Shown here in pieces: positions 7,737 through 15,092 of a stretch of 15,232 nt of DNA. The notes beneath the pieces are model-generated. The model worked only from the letters and a program-made list of their open reading frames with translations, was not told the origin of the DNA and made no database searches. Made by a program: the position numbers and the translations under genes. The DNA is from UBA10677 sp045532295 (GTDB lineage: Bacteria > Bacillota > Clostridia > Christensenellales > Pumilibacteraceae), in NCBI GenBank assembly GCA_045532295.1, contig JAZSFP010000001.1, positions 1 to 15,232 on the forward strand, written 5' to 3'. Position 1 is the stretch's first letter. Each line of letters starts with the position of its first letter.

Positions 7737-9764
7737 TTACTTACCAAGCACCGCGATATCGGAAATGCGGATTTCTCCACTCTCTCCCACGAGTTTTTGG
7801 GAAACTTTAATTCTAATCGACTTAACCTTGATAGGCTCGAAGGAGGCTACCGACGCTCCGCCCGGTCTCATCGTGCGTTTTTCGATATCGGGGTTAGTGT
7901 CGTTGAAGTAGTCCTTATTAAAGCCAAGGTTTTTAATATGAACGAAACCGTTATATTCGGAAAGGTCGTACCACTCGGGCTTTTCGGCAAGTTCAAACTC
8001 AACGAAGTCCACTTGCGAGAACGCGTTCTTGTAGTACCAACTGTTGTAGATTGCGATACCGCGTACTTCGCGCGCTACGGGGAAGGTAAGTTTAATTTCC
8101 GTCGCCCCGTCCGCAATAAACTCGTTATTCTTTGCAAAGTACTCAAGACAGGGTACGATATCGTCGTTTAAGTACTTAATAGAGTTCTTTGCGTTGGTTG
8201 CAGTAACGGTAGCGTCTTCGGCTATATTTTCGTAACCGCAAGCAACTTTAGGAAGGAACTGGAGGGATTTGGTAGGTCCGTTGCCTATCATAAGGTCGTA
8301 GCCCGCCTCCTCGTCGTATATCCAGTTAATCTTATCAAACGCGTACGCTCTGCCGTTATACTGCGCGGTGGACGCGTCGTTAGGGTCTGCGTGTACCCAG
8401 TAGATAAGGTAGGTCTCGTCCTCTACTTCCGTCATAGCGTGGTGTCCTACGCCCGTCATAAAGTCGTTCTGCACGTCAACGGTAAGGGGCGATTTAGTAC
8501 GCGCTTCCTTTTGGAAAGGTCCTAAGGGGCTTTCGCTCACTGCGATATGGCAACCGTAGTCGCGCGCCGCAAAACCGGTGTGCGAATAGGTAAGATAATA
8601 TCTCTTAACGCCGTCAGCGGAAGTGTGCGCTATCATTTGAGGTCCTTCGTTAAGGCGCTCCTCAAACCCTACTCTTGCGTTCTCTTCACTATAATGACCG
8701 GAGAGAATATAACTGCTCTCAAGCCAAACGGGACCGTTCTTCGTCGTGTCGTACTCAACGCGAGAAAAACCGGGGAAGGTTACGAGGCGAAGGCTTTCGT
8801 AATCGGGCGTGATTGCGTCCTTCATCTTCATCGCCCAAATGGACATATTACTTCCCGCTCCCGTAGTAACTAAGGGATTGCCTACGCTCGTCGTTTGAGA
8901 GAGCCAGTGCTTTGCAAAATAAAGATACATATCGCCGTTGTCGTCAACGAAGGGACTAAGGTCGATATGACCAAAACTAAAATTAATTCCTGCATTCTTG
9001 CCCTCGGTTACCTTACTAAAATAACGAGAGGGGTGCACGGGAGGCGTTGCGTTAGTGATAGCCTCGCCGTTAAGGTTACCGATTACGCCGTTACCAAGGT
9101 CTTGGATATCCTCAAGGGGCATACCCTCCTCGGTGTTGCGGTAAAGGGGCGCGTTACGATAGAAGTTCTCCGCTGAAACCATAGTGAAAGGTCCGGTGGG
9201 GTTTTCGGAAATACCGATTGCGCAGAAGTTAATGTCGCCGTTGGTCTTGTAGAAAGGAAGTTCTATTTCCCTATCCTTTCTCGCAATCATCGACGAATAA
9301 AGAACGTACCAACCCGTCTTTTGGTCGTAGATAACCTCGGGAGCCCACATATTATTCTCCGCCCAGTCGGAAATGTCCACTTCCATAGCAAAGCCGTCGT
9401 CAACCGCGCCACAAAGTTCCCAGTCGTTAAGGTCCTTACTTCTTAAGCAAGTGTACGCGTAAGTCTTGGTTGCGCCGGAGGGCCAAGTGGTATAAACGCC
9501 ACCGTTACCCGAAGTGTACTGATAGAACCAGCCGTCTTCGTCCTCGAAGTCCGTGCCGTCGTGTCGTCCCTCCGGAACCCAGATAACGTCGCTATCACCA
9601 CCGAAAATCGTAAGGTCGTTACGATAGAATACTTCGCTATCGTAAGTGCCGTCGGCGTTAAGCCCGTCAAAGTGCGGTAAAACAGCACCCTGAGCGCCTC
9701 CACTACAAGCAAACGCGCTCAATCCAAGTATTAATGTTAGTAAAATTGTCGTAATTTTTTTCAT
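7737..9764 (-). CDS. Glycoside hydrolase family 43-type lipoprotein
   Basis: This is a 675-residue secreted glycosidase with a lipoprotein signal ending AFAC (Cys20). Residues ~50-495 form the five-bladed propeller of the GH43 superfamily, whose members cleave arabinan, xylan and related pentose-containing glycans by inversion. The expected acidic triad is visible. Asp59 in SDVIWV is the likely base, Asp268 in HIDLSPFVDDNG the likely pKa-setting residue, and Glu373 in NEGPQMI the likely acid. WAPEV at 140-144 and GFAARDYGCHIAVSESPLGPF-type strands (residues 398-417) also fit. Residues ~510-675 look like an F5/8-type-C (CBM32-like) binding domain. The start has AAGGAG upstream, partly inside the first palindromic repeat. 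It lies 417 bases after the permease gene and 12 bases before the modular lipoprotein. The exact substrate is not readable from the sequence. Confidence 0.88.
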   Translation of the reverse strand: MKKITTILLTLILGLSAFACSGGAQGAVLPHFDGLNADGTYDSEVFYRNDLTIFGGDSDVIWVPEGRHDGTDFEDEDGWFYQYTSGNGGVYTTWPSGATKTYAYTCLRSKDLNDWELCGAVDDGFAMEVDISDWAENNMWAPEVIYDQKTGWYVLYSSMIARKDREIELPFYKTNGDINFCAIGISENPTGPFTMVSAENFYRNAPLYRNTEEGMPLEDIQDLGNGVIGNLNGEAITNATPPVHPSRYFSKVTEGKNAGINFSFGHIDLSPFVDDNGDMYLYFAKHWLSQTTSVGNPLVTTGAGSNMSIWAMKMKDAITPDYESLRLVTFPGFSRVEYDTTKNGPVWLESSYILSGHYSEENARVGFEERLNEGPQMIAHTSADGVKRYYLTYSHTGFAARDYGCHIAVSESPLGPFQKEARTKSPLTVDVQNDFMTGVGHHAMTEVEDETYLIYWVHADPNDASTAQYNGRAYAFDKINWIYDEEAGYDLMIGNGPTKSLQFLPKVACGYENIAEDATVTATNAKNSIKYLNDDIVPCLEYFAKNNEFIADGATEIKLTFPVAREVRGIAIYNSWYYKNAFSQVDFVEFELAEKPEWYDLSEYNGFVHIKNLGFNKDYFNDTNPDIEKRTMRPGGASVASFEPIKVKSIRIKVSQKLVGESGEIRISDIAVLGK

Positions 9765-9774
9765 ACTTTCTCCT

Positions 9775-9827
9775 TCCCACTGCGAGTGGGAGCGACTTTT
9801 CGCGCTATGGCGAAGTTGGTTTATAAG
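9775..9827. repeat. Palindromic repeat unit A
   Basis: TCCCACT (9775-9781), loop GCG and AGTGGGA (9785-9791) form a perfect hairpin. It is followed by GCGACT, a second short stem (TTCGC/GCGAA) and the tail AAGTTGGTTTATAAG. The tail recurs in unit C (10024-10038). The hairpin overlaps the upstream edge of the GH43 ribosome binding site, so folding could affect its translation. Confidence 0.75.
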
Positions 9828-9839
9828 TTATACTTCCGC

Positions 9840-9861
9840 CCCACTGCGAGTGGGAGCGACT
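9840..9861. repeat. Palindromic repeat unit B
   Basis: The 22 bases here are identical to 9776-9797 in unit A: stem CCCACT, loop GCG, stem AGTGGG, then AGCGACT. The tail seen in units A and C is missing. Instead ACTTCCGCC lies just before it and is partly complementary to the GGCGAAGT of unit A. Confidence 0.75.
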
Positions 9862-9984
9862 GGCTTGGTTGACCTCTACCCTACGATAGCCTATATTAAA
9901 CGCTTCAAAAACGAGTAATACAAGGAAACCGCGGATGAGCGGAGGGCGTGCTCACTGCCGTGAGGGGCACTTCTCGCTTTCGCT

Positions 9985-10038
9985 CGCCCGTTGCAAACGG
10001 GAGTGAGTGTCGCGCTTTGGCGGAAGTTGGTTTATAAG
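9985..10038. repeat. Palindromic repeat unit C
   Basis: The head is a different perfect hairpin (CCCGTT-GCA-AACGGG at 9987-10001). After it come GGGAGTGAGTGTCGCGCT and GGCGGAAGTTGGTTTATAAG, which match unit A closely. The stem sequence has changed on both sides while the fold is kept, as expected if structure is what is selected. Confidence 0.7.
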
Positions 10039-10077
10039 CCCCTTTCCGCGTATTAGTCGCTCGGTTTGGTCAAGAGT

Positions 10078-10181
10078 TTAAGCGAGGATTTTTGAGATGA
10101 TTTCGTTCGTCCTTCGAGGGAGGTGTGCCGAACGCACATTGACCGAGAGGACGGACGAAAGGGCTCAAAAAGACCGCTTAA
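10078..10181. repeat. Long imperfect inverted repeat at the permease 3' end
   Basis: The outer arms are TTAAGCG (10078-10084) and CGCTTAA (10175-10181). Inside them TTTTTGAG pairs with CTCAAAAA, then TTTCGTTCGTCC (10101-10112) pairs with GGACGGACGAAA (10149-10160) with one G-T pair. The loop holds a small hairpin TGTGC-CGAAC-GCACA (10124-10138). The right arm ends at the base next to the stop codon of the MalG-type permease gene. There is no T-run of the usual terminator kind after the full stem on the minus strand, so a simple intrinsic terminator is not the best reading. A miniature inverted-repeat element or an mRNA processing/stability structure fits better. Confidence 0.75.
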
Positions 10182-11072
10182 CTATCCTTTGAAACCTGCC
10201 GAAACGTCCAACCCCTTCAATATTAGTTTTTGCGAACAAAGGTACATAATTACGAGGGGGAGCATTGCGGTGAAACAGCCTGCCATACGGAGAGGCCAGT
10301 CTTGGATACGGGGGTCTTGGTACTGAGCGAGAACCAACTGGAGAGTTGCCATTTTAGCGTCGCTACTGAGGTACAAGAGGGGCTCCATATACTGATTGTA
10401 ACCGCCGATGAAAGACAAGATAAACTGCGCGGTAATGGCGGGCATAGATATAGGGAGCATAATTCTAAAGAACATACCTAAGTATCCAAGTCCGTCGAGT
10501 TTAGCGCAACCGACGAGGTCGTCGGGTATTTTTAGATAGAACTGGCGCAAGAAGAATACCGCGCCGATACCACCGAAACAGATGGGTACCATAATGGGCA
10601 TAGGCGTTCCTATCCAGCCGAGGTTATCGTAAAGAAGGAAGGAAGTGATCATACCCATAGAGTTGGGAACGAGAAGGTTGAGCATTAAGATAGCGAACAT
10701 TGCGTTGCTTGCCTTAAAGCGAAGTTTAGCGAACGCGAAAGCCGCCATTGCGGACACTACCGTTCCTATCGCAGCGGTGGGAAGATAGTATATAATCGTG
10801 TTGATGAAACCGCCGATTACCGAATAACCGCCGATTTGGTCAACGAGAATAGTCTTGTACGAATCAAAGGTTACGCCTTGCTCGGGCCAGAGTTTAAAAG
10901 CCGAACCGTTAGCCTCGTACTTGCTCATAATCGAAGTGGTAAATACGGTATAGAGTGGGAAGAGCACGAAGAAAAGCGCAAGCGCCATCATAATATACGC
11001 GGTAATATAGTTCTTTTTCGTGCCTACGATTCCGTTGCTCGTCTTGAATTTTATTTTCTTATTATCAATCAT
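10182..11072 (-). CDS. Sugar ABC transporter permease, MalG-type (CUT1)
   Basis: This 296-residue inner-membrane protein has about six hydrophobic segments, beginning with ITAYIMMALALFFVLFPLYT at 23-42. The ATPase-contacting loop is at 186-206 and reads VGCAKLDGLGYLGMFF then RIMLP. The usual EAA has drifted to GCA, but the spaced D-G and LP are kept. The end GLDVSAGFKG is typical of MalG-like permeases. The start overlaps the stop of the MalF-type gene by 8 bp and lacks a strong ribosome binding site, so translation is probably coupled. It forms a heterodimer with its neighbour. The partner ATPase is not in the window. Confidence 0.93.
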   Translation of the reverse strand: MIDNKKIKFKTSNGIVGTKKNYITAYIMMALALFFVLFPLYTVFTTSIMSKYEANGSAFKLWPEQGVTFDSYKTILVDQIGGYSVIGGFINTIIYYLPTAAIGTVVSAMAAFAFAKLRFKASNAMFAILMLNLLVPNSMGMITSFLLYDNLGWIGTPMPIMVPICFGGIGAVFFLRQFYLKIPDDLVGCAKLDGLGYLGMFFRIMLPISMPAITAQFILSFIGGYNQYMEPLLYLSSDAKMATLQLVLAQYQDPRIQDWPLRMAGCFTAMLPLVIMYLCSQKLILKGLDVSAGFKG

Positions 11073-12006
11073 AGCACACCCACTTCTCTGATAACCAGAA
11101 ATTTATTCTCGTAAAGATAATGAGCGCGATACCCATAATCCAAGACAGCGCCGAGGCAAGCCCTAAGCCCTCGTTAGATATATTAACGAAACCCATACGG
11201 TACATAAAATAGGATATCGTTAGCGCTTTGTAGCCCGGTCCGACACCGTTGTTCGTTATAATCTGCATAAGACCAACTTCACTAATCGCGCGAACGAAGT
11301 GCGTGATAAGAAGGTAGAAAAGGGTGGGCGTAATACCGGGGAGCGTTACCGAGAAGAATACTCGTCTTTCGCTCGCCCCGTCAATTCTTGCCGCCTCTTT
11401 AAGCGAAATATCGACGTTCGCAATGGCCGTTTGCATCATAACGATGTTCGTTCCGTACATCCACACGGTAATAATAAGCGCGGAGTTCATAAACATTTCC
11501 TCGGTGGAAATCCAGCCTACTGAGGGAAGTCCGAGCGCGTTAAGACCTACGTTGAGCGCGCCGAACTGGTAGTCGAAAATCCACGCCCACATAAGCGTTA
11601 CCGCTACGCCCGAGCAAACCGCAGGGATAAAGAGAACGGTGCGGACGAAGTTCGAGCCGGGGATTTTTTTAGAGAGTAAGTTCGCTAAATAGGTGGAAAT
11701 TACGAGGTTAAGGGGAACGTTAAGACAGTACATAAGCGTGTTTCCTATGGAAGTATAGAACAAATCCATTTTGAAAATTCTTACGTAGTTGTCAAAACCT
11801 GCGAAAGTCGCGGAGAAAAGGTCGAAACCGTAGAGGTTAGTAAAACTCAAAACGAGCGAAATTGCCATCGGGAGAAGGCTGAATAGCAGGTAACCGATAA
11901 ACGGTCCCGACGCCATCAGCATACCCGTGATATCCTCTCGGATTAATCGCTGTTTATGGAGTTTTTTAAGTTTCTCCTGTTCAGTCATTTGGTTAGTGTT
12001 GTTCAT
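11065..12006 (-). CDS. Sugar ABC transporter permease, MalF-type (CUT1)
   Basis: This 313-residue inner-membrane protein has a charged cytoplasmic N-terminus (residues 1-25) and about six transmembrane segments. The canonical EAA loop is at 204-223: EAARIDGASERRVFFSVTLP. This is the docking site for the ATPase subunit. Together with the MalG-type protein it forms the membrane channel for an oligosaccharide delivered by the binding lipoprotein. It begins 36 bases after the binding-protein gene with AAGGAAAG as ribosome binding site. It is of ordinary length and composition. Confidence 0.95.
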   Translation of the reverse strand: MNNTNQMTEQEKLKKLHKQRLIREDITGMLMASGPFIGYLLFSLLPMAISLVLSFTNLYGFDLFSATFAGFDNYVRIFKMDLFYTSIGNTLMYCLNVPLNLVISTYLANLLSKKIPGSNFVRTVLFIPAVCSGVAVTLMWAWIFDYQFGALNVGLNALGLPSVGWISTEEMFMNSALIITVWMYGTNIVMMQTAIANVDISLKEAARIDGASERRVFFSVTLPGITPTLFYLLITHFVRAISEVGLMQIITNNGVGPGYKALTISYFMYRMGFVNISNEGLGLASALSWIMGIALIIFTRINFWLSEKWVCYD

Positions 12007-12042
12007 AATCTTTCCTTAGTTTGCCCTCTCGGGCGTTACTGA

Positions 12043-13989
12043 TTAATAATCCTTAAGTTTAACGTTAGTTTTGGTAATTACGTCGGAATACCAAGCGGTA
12101 TAGTCGAGCGTGCCGTTTCTTACTTTAGAGTTGAGAGGAACTGCCCAAACGTTAATCCACTCGTAGTCTTCCATATACCACCAGTCGCCTGCGCCTTGGA
12201 AACCGAGCGCCTCGGAGAACACTTTAATGTTAGAGGGCGCGATATCGCCGGGGAAGGTTACGGTGTCAAGAAGGCTTTCTTGGTTGGGGAAGTAACCGTC
12301 GGGAGTACGGATTGCTTGAGCGGTTTCGCTCGCCATCCACATAATGAACGCAGCCGCTTTATCCTTTTTCTCACTTCTCTTTCTAACTACCATTGCGGTA
12401 GAGTTGGAGTGACCTGCGGGCTTACCCGACGCGATAACGGTATCACAGTAGGGGTCGGAGGGGTCTTCGTAACGCTTATAAACCACGAGGGGCGCAACGT
12501 CCCACTTAAAGCCGTAAGAGTTAGCGTACTCCGCAACTTCCGCCATATAGATAGAATAGTTTACCATCATTGCAAGGTCTTGCGAGAAGAACCAGGTTGC
12601 AAGGGGCTTAGCCGAAGTAATACGGTTGGGGTTGGGGGAAATGTTAAGTCCGCCCTCGTTATCAATGTTAGCGGTCTTTTCCGCGCCGAGTTTAAGGTAT
12701 CTCGTGAACGCCTCACGGGTAGAGGGAAGTTCCGCTAAAACTTTATTAGTAGTGTCAACCGTTCCGCCGTTTGCAACGCTTTCTTGCTCTGCTTTCGTGA
12801 GCGCGATTCCCAAAATGTCGGAACGCGTAGAAACGGGCGCGCCGTTATAGGTATATCCACCGCTTGCATCGGGAACGAGAAGTTCGCCTGCGGGGATGTT
12901 GAGTTTGTCGATAAATTCAATAGTCTCGCCTGCTTTATAGGTCTTACCCGTATACGCGCCGGTATAGGTATGACCTTCGCGAACTACGTAGTTGGGGTTG
13001 GGGTCAAGGAGGGAGAAGTTCCAGTTTCCGTTGCCGGTAAGGTCCTCTAAGCAGTCTCCGCCTACGCTCCAGCCGTAGTTGAACCACCACTCAGTAAAGT
13101 AGCCGTAGTCCGTGCCGTAAACTGAAGGGGGCTCGCCGGCGTCGTTAGCGAACTCGGGGTCGGGGTTAGAAGAACCGGAGAAAAGACTTGCAAGGTCCTC
13201 TACTTCGTCCCAGTTCATTGCGATACGGTTGTTAAATACTAAAACTTCGTCGCTCGAGGGCGCTTGCCAAGCACCGCCTTCGGGGGTGTAGGGGGTAAAC
13301 TCACGGAAGTAGCCTTTCGCAGGAACTTCAGTGGTGGTAAGTTTATCGTAAAGGGAGGCTTTGTCGGGGTAAGCGGTCTTGTACTCGGCGATGATTTGAG
13401 CCTTAGTCTTGCCCGTGTTGTCCGCCTTCGTGCCTGCGTTCCACGCGTCTAAATCCTCTGCGTCTACCGAAATACAAACGATGCCCGCTTTTTCAAACAT
13501 ACTCTGGTTGTAGTAAAGCGCGGTGGGTTTGGTGTCGATAGGAAGACCGTAAAGGGGGTCGGAAAGCGAAGAAGTATTGTTTTCCTTATTGTAGCGAAGA
13601 CGGTTTGTCATCGTCTCGTAAATGTCGTCCACCTTAATGTCCGTTACCGCCTCCATTTCCGCAGTAACTTCGCCGATAAGACCTACGTTAACGTAGGACT
13701 TGAAGTTATCCTCAACGATTAAGAACACGTCAGGACCACTCTTTGACGAGGCGGTGTACTGAATATACTGCGTATAGTTACCGCTGGGCTTAGTGGAAAG
13801 GTTAACCTGAATATTATGCTCTTTTCCGTAGGTTTGGTTGAACGCGTTTACCATCTTCGTGTAGGTAGCAAGTTCACTTTGTGAGCCGTAAACTACGAAC
13901 TCTACTTTGTCGCTACCGCCAGTACAACCAACGAAAACGGAAAGCGCCATAACGAGCGCAAGCGCAATCGTCATAATTCTCTTAAACAT
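12043..13989 (-). CDS. Extended sugar-binding lipoprotein of an ABC transporter
   Basis: This 648-residue extracellular solute-binding protein carries a lipoprotein signal ending FVGC (Cys22). The N-terminal part (EFVVYGSQSELATYTKMVNA at 30-49, GPDVFLIVED at 85-94, YGLPIDTKPTALYYNQSMFE at 147-166) and the C-terminal part (residues ~425-648, with MVVRKRSEKKDKAAAFIMWM at 533-552) are typical of the CUT1 binding-protein fold. At 648 residues it is about 200 longer than usual. The excess lies mainly at ~172-290 and ~318-430, around the Trp-rich FTEWWFNYGWSVGGD segment (298-312), and may form an extra lid for a larger ligand. AAGGAGAT precedes the start. The gene lies 48 bases after the nucleoside-hydrolase-like gene and heads the transporter set. 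The ligand is inferred to be an oligosaccharide. Confidence 0.92.
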   Translation of the reverse strand: MFKRIMTIALALVMALSVFVGCTGGSDKVEFVVYGSQSELATYTKMVNAFNQTYGKEHNIQVNLSTKPSGNYTQYIQYTASSKSGPDVFLIVEDNFKSYVNVGLIGEVTAEMEAVTDIKVDDIYETMTNRLRYNKENNTSSLSDPLYGLPIDTKPTALYYNQSMFEKAGIVCISVDAEDLDAWNAGTKADNTGKTKAQIIAEYKTAYPDKASLYDKLTTTEVPAKGYFREFTPYTPEGGAWQAPSSDEVLVFNNRIAMNWDEVEDLASLFSGSSNPDPEFANDAGEPPSVYGTDYGYFTEWWFNYGWSVGGDCLEDLTGNGNWNFSLLDPNPNYVVREGHTYTGAYTGKTYKAGETIEFIDKLNIPAGELLVPDASGGYTYNGAPVSTRSDILGIALTKAEQESVANGGTVDTTNKVLAELPSTREAFTRYLKLGAEKTANIDNEGGLNISPNPNRITSAKPLATWFFSQDLAMMVNYSIYMAEVAEYANSYGFKWDVAPLVVYKRYEDPSDPYCDTVIASGKPAGHSNSTAMVVRKRSEKKDKAAAFIMWMASETAQAIRTPDGYFPNQESLLDTVTFPGDIAPSNIKVFSEALGFQGAGDWWYMEDYEWINVWAVPLNSKVRNGTLDYTAWYSDVITKTNVKLKDY

Positions 13990-14037
13990 TTATTTATCTC
14001 CTTAAAAAGTTAATTTTTCAATACCGTATGCGTTTTT

Positions 14038-14967
14038 TTACTCCGCCATTTGAGCGTCAATGAGTTTGCCAAGTTTTTCAAAACCGCCTTTAACGATTAA
14101 AAACCTCGCATTACCTTCGCCCTCGCGCCACTCGGTGTAACCCTTTTCGCTCACTCTAATCGTGCCAAAAGGAGAGAGGTCGAAATACTCGCTCAAATCC
14201 TCGTACGAAAACATCGCGGTTATGGGGTCCCAACTGTAACGATGAATATTGCCGTTCTCCGTTACGTTGTCTTCCGAAAATTTAAGAGCCTCGGCAAAAG
14301 TGTACATACAGAACCAAACGGGGTTATCGTCGACTCCGAGGTTAGTGAAAACTTTATATCCTGCCTCCCAAGGAACCCAAACGGTTTCCACGGGTAAGTT
14401 ATCCGTAACGTAAATTGCTGAGCCTATATCTTGAAGAACGTTCCATTCCGCCATTCTATGACTCGCGCTTCTACCTATCATATCGTTGTTAAAAGAGAAA
14501 CTTCCACCCATAATAAGCACTTTTTCTACCTTCTTCTTAACCAAAGCCTTGCCGTCAAGAGAAGAGTATTCGTCGGCGCTCGATTGAAGTAATTGCGCTA
14601 TATTCGTAAGCGGACCAACGGCAACGATAGTTACTTTGCCGTCGCAAGTCGCAATCGCTTTGCGAAGAACTTTTACGGCGCACTCGTTGCTGTCCGTCGT
14701 GCCGTATTTGTCCTTGCATTTTTTAGCGTAGCGATTCATTTCGTCGCATTTAAGAACGGGGGAAATAAGTCTACCCATCGGCTTTTCCCCTGCCCCGTAA
14801 TAATCGCAAATCGCTTTTGCCGTTCCCGTCGCTCCCTCTCGGGTCGTCGATGCCGTTATGGCAATAAGTTCCAGTCTTTTCTTTCTTTCAGCATTAAGTA
14901 ACAATCCGAGCGCAACGGCGTCGTCGCAATCTACGCCCATATCAGTGTCTAAAATTATTTTAAGCAT
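14038..14967 (-). CDS. Nucleoside-hydrolase-family (IUNH-like) protein
   Basis: This 309-residue cytoplasmic protein is of normal length for inosine-uridine-preferring nucleoside hydrolases, which split the N-glycosidic bond of ribonucleosides using a Ca2+ ion. Family marks in order are the metal loop DTDMGVDCDDAVAL (7-20), VAVGPLTNIA (115-124), LIMGGSF (151-157), EWNVLQD (174-180) and the C-terminal metal Asp in SWDPITAMF (Asp247). Two points differ from the classic enzymes. The metal loop has DCDD where DxGHDD is usual, and Trp precedes the last Asp where many members have His. It may therefore act on a ribofuranosyl or other N-glycoside rather than on a common nucleoside. It has no signal peptide. 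The ribosome binding site (AGGAA) is modest. It is the first complete gene upstream of the sugar transporter set. Confidence 0.88.
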   Translation of the reverse strand: MLKIILDTDMGVDCDDAVALGLLLNAERKKRLELIAITASTTREGATGTAKAICDYYGAGEKPMGRLISPVLKCDEMNRYAKKCKDKYGTTDSNECAVKVLRKAIATCDGKVTIVAVGPLTNIAQLLQSSADEYSSLDGKALVKKKVEKVLIMGGSFSFNNDMIGRSASHRMAEWNVLQDIGSAIYVTDNLPVETVWVPWEAGYKVFTNLGVDDNPVWFCMYTFAEALKFSEDNVTENGNIHRYSWDPITAMFSYEDLSEYFDLSPFGTIRVSEKGYTEWREGEGNARFLIVKGGFEKLGKLIDAQMAE

Positions 14968-15092
14968 TTTTTATTCCTAAATCTTCGTTTTTTAATAATT
15001 GTCGTTGTTTTGATGCCCTCACCGCGCCCCCACTGTGCGTGGGGGCTAATTGCCGTGAGGAGTAATGTTTTTAACGCAGATTTTGCGTTTAA
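14968..15092. other. Intergenic region with three hairpins
   Basis: These 125 bases lie between two minus-strand genes. They contain the nested hairpin at 15017-15060 and a second perfect hairpin, AACGCA (15073-15078), loop GATTT and TGCGTT (15084-15089), just after the upstream gene's stop codon. Neither is followed by a T-run on the minus strand. I see no clear promoter for the nucleoside-hydrolase-like gene. Confidence 0.6.
15017..15060. repeat. Nested palindrome related to 9951-9970
   Basis: GCCCCCAC (15026-15033), loop TGTGC and GTGGGGGC (15039-15046) form a perfect 8-bp hairpin. It sits inside the outer arms CCTCAC (15017-15022) and GTGAGG (15055-15060). The right outer arm with its flank, TGCCGTGAGG, recurs exactly at 9956-9965, where CTCAC pairs with GTGAG across a bare 4-base loop. 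The inner hairpin also recalls the CCCACT-GCG-AGTGGG stems at 9776 and 9840. Confidence 0.7.

Larger units (their letters stand above)
9765..10181. other. 417-bp repeat- and hairpin-rich intergenic region
   Basis: There is no gene in this gap between the MalG-type permease gene and the GH43 gene, although both neighbours are transcribed in the same direction. It contains three related palindromic units (9775-9827, 9840-9861, 9985-10038), a small hairpin CTCAC-TGCC-GTGAG at 9951-9964, and a long inverted repeat at 10078-10181. A weak minus-strand promoter might exist (TTGTAT followed about 18-19 bases later by a TAATAT-like box near 9895-9920), but it is not convincing. The structures could act as mRNA-stability or attenuation elements that set lipoprotein output apart from transporter output. 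Confidence 0.7.

Noticed and set aside
9897..9905. A TAAACGCTT core resembling a CcpA (cre) site
   Set aside because: The inner core fits, but the outer TG and CA positions of the cre consensus are missing and no promoter is clear nearby.
15073..15089. Hairpin AACGCA/TGCGTT as terminator of the upstream surface-protein gene
   Set aside because: On the minus strand it is followed by A residues, not a T-run, so an intrinsic terminator is not supported.
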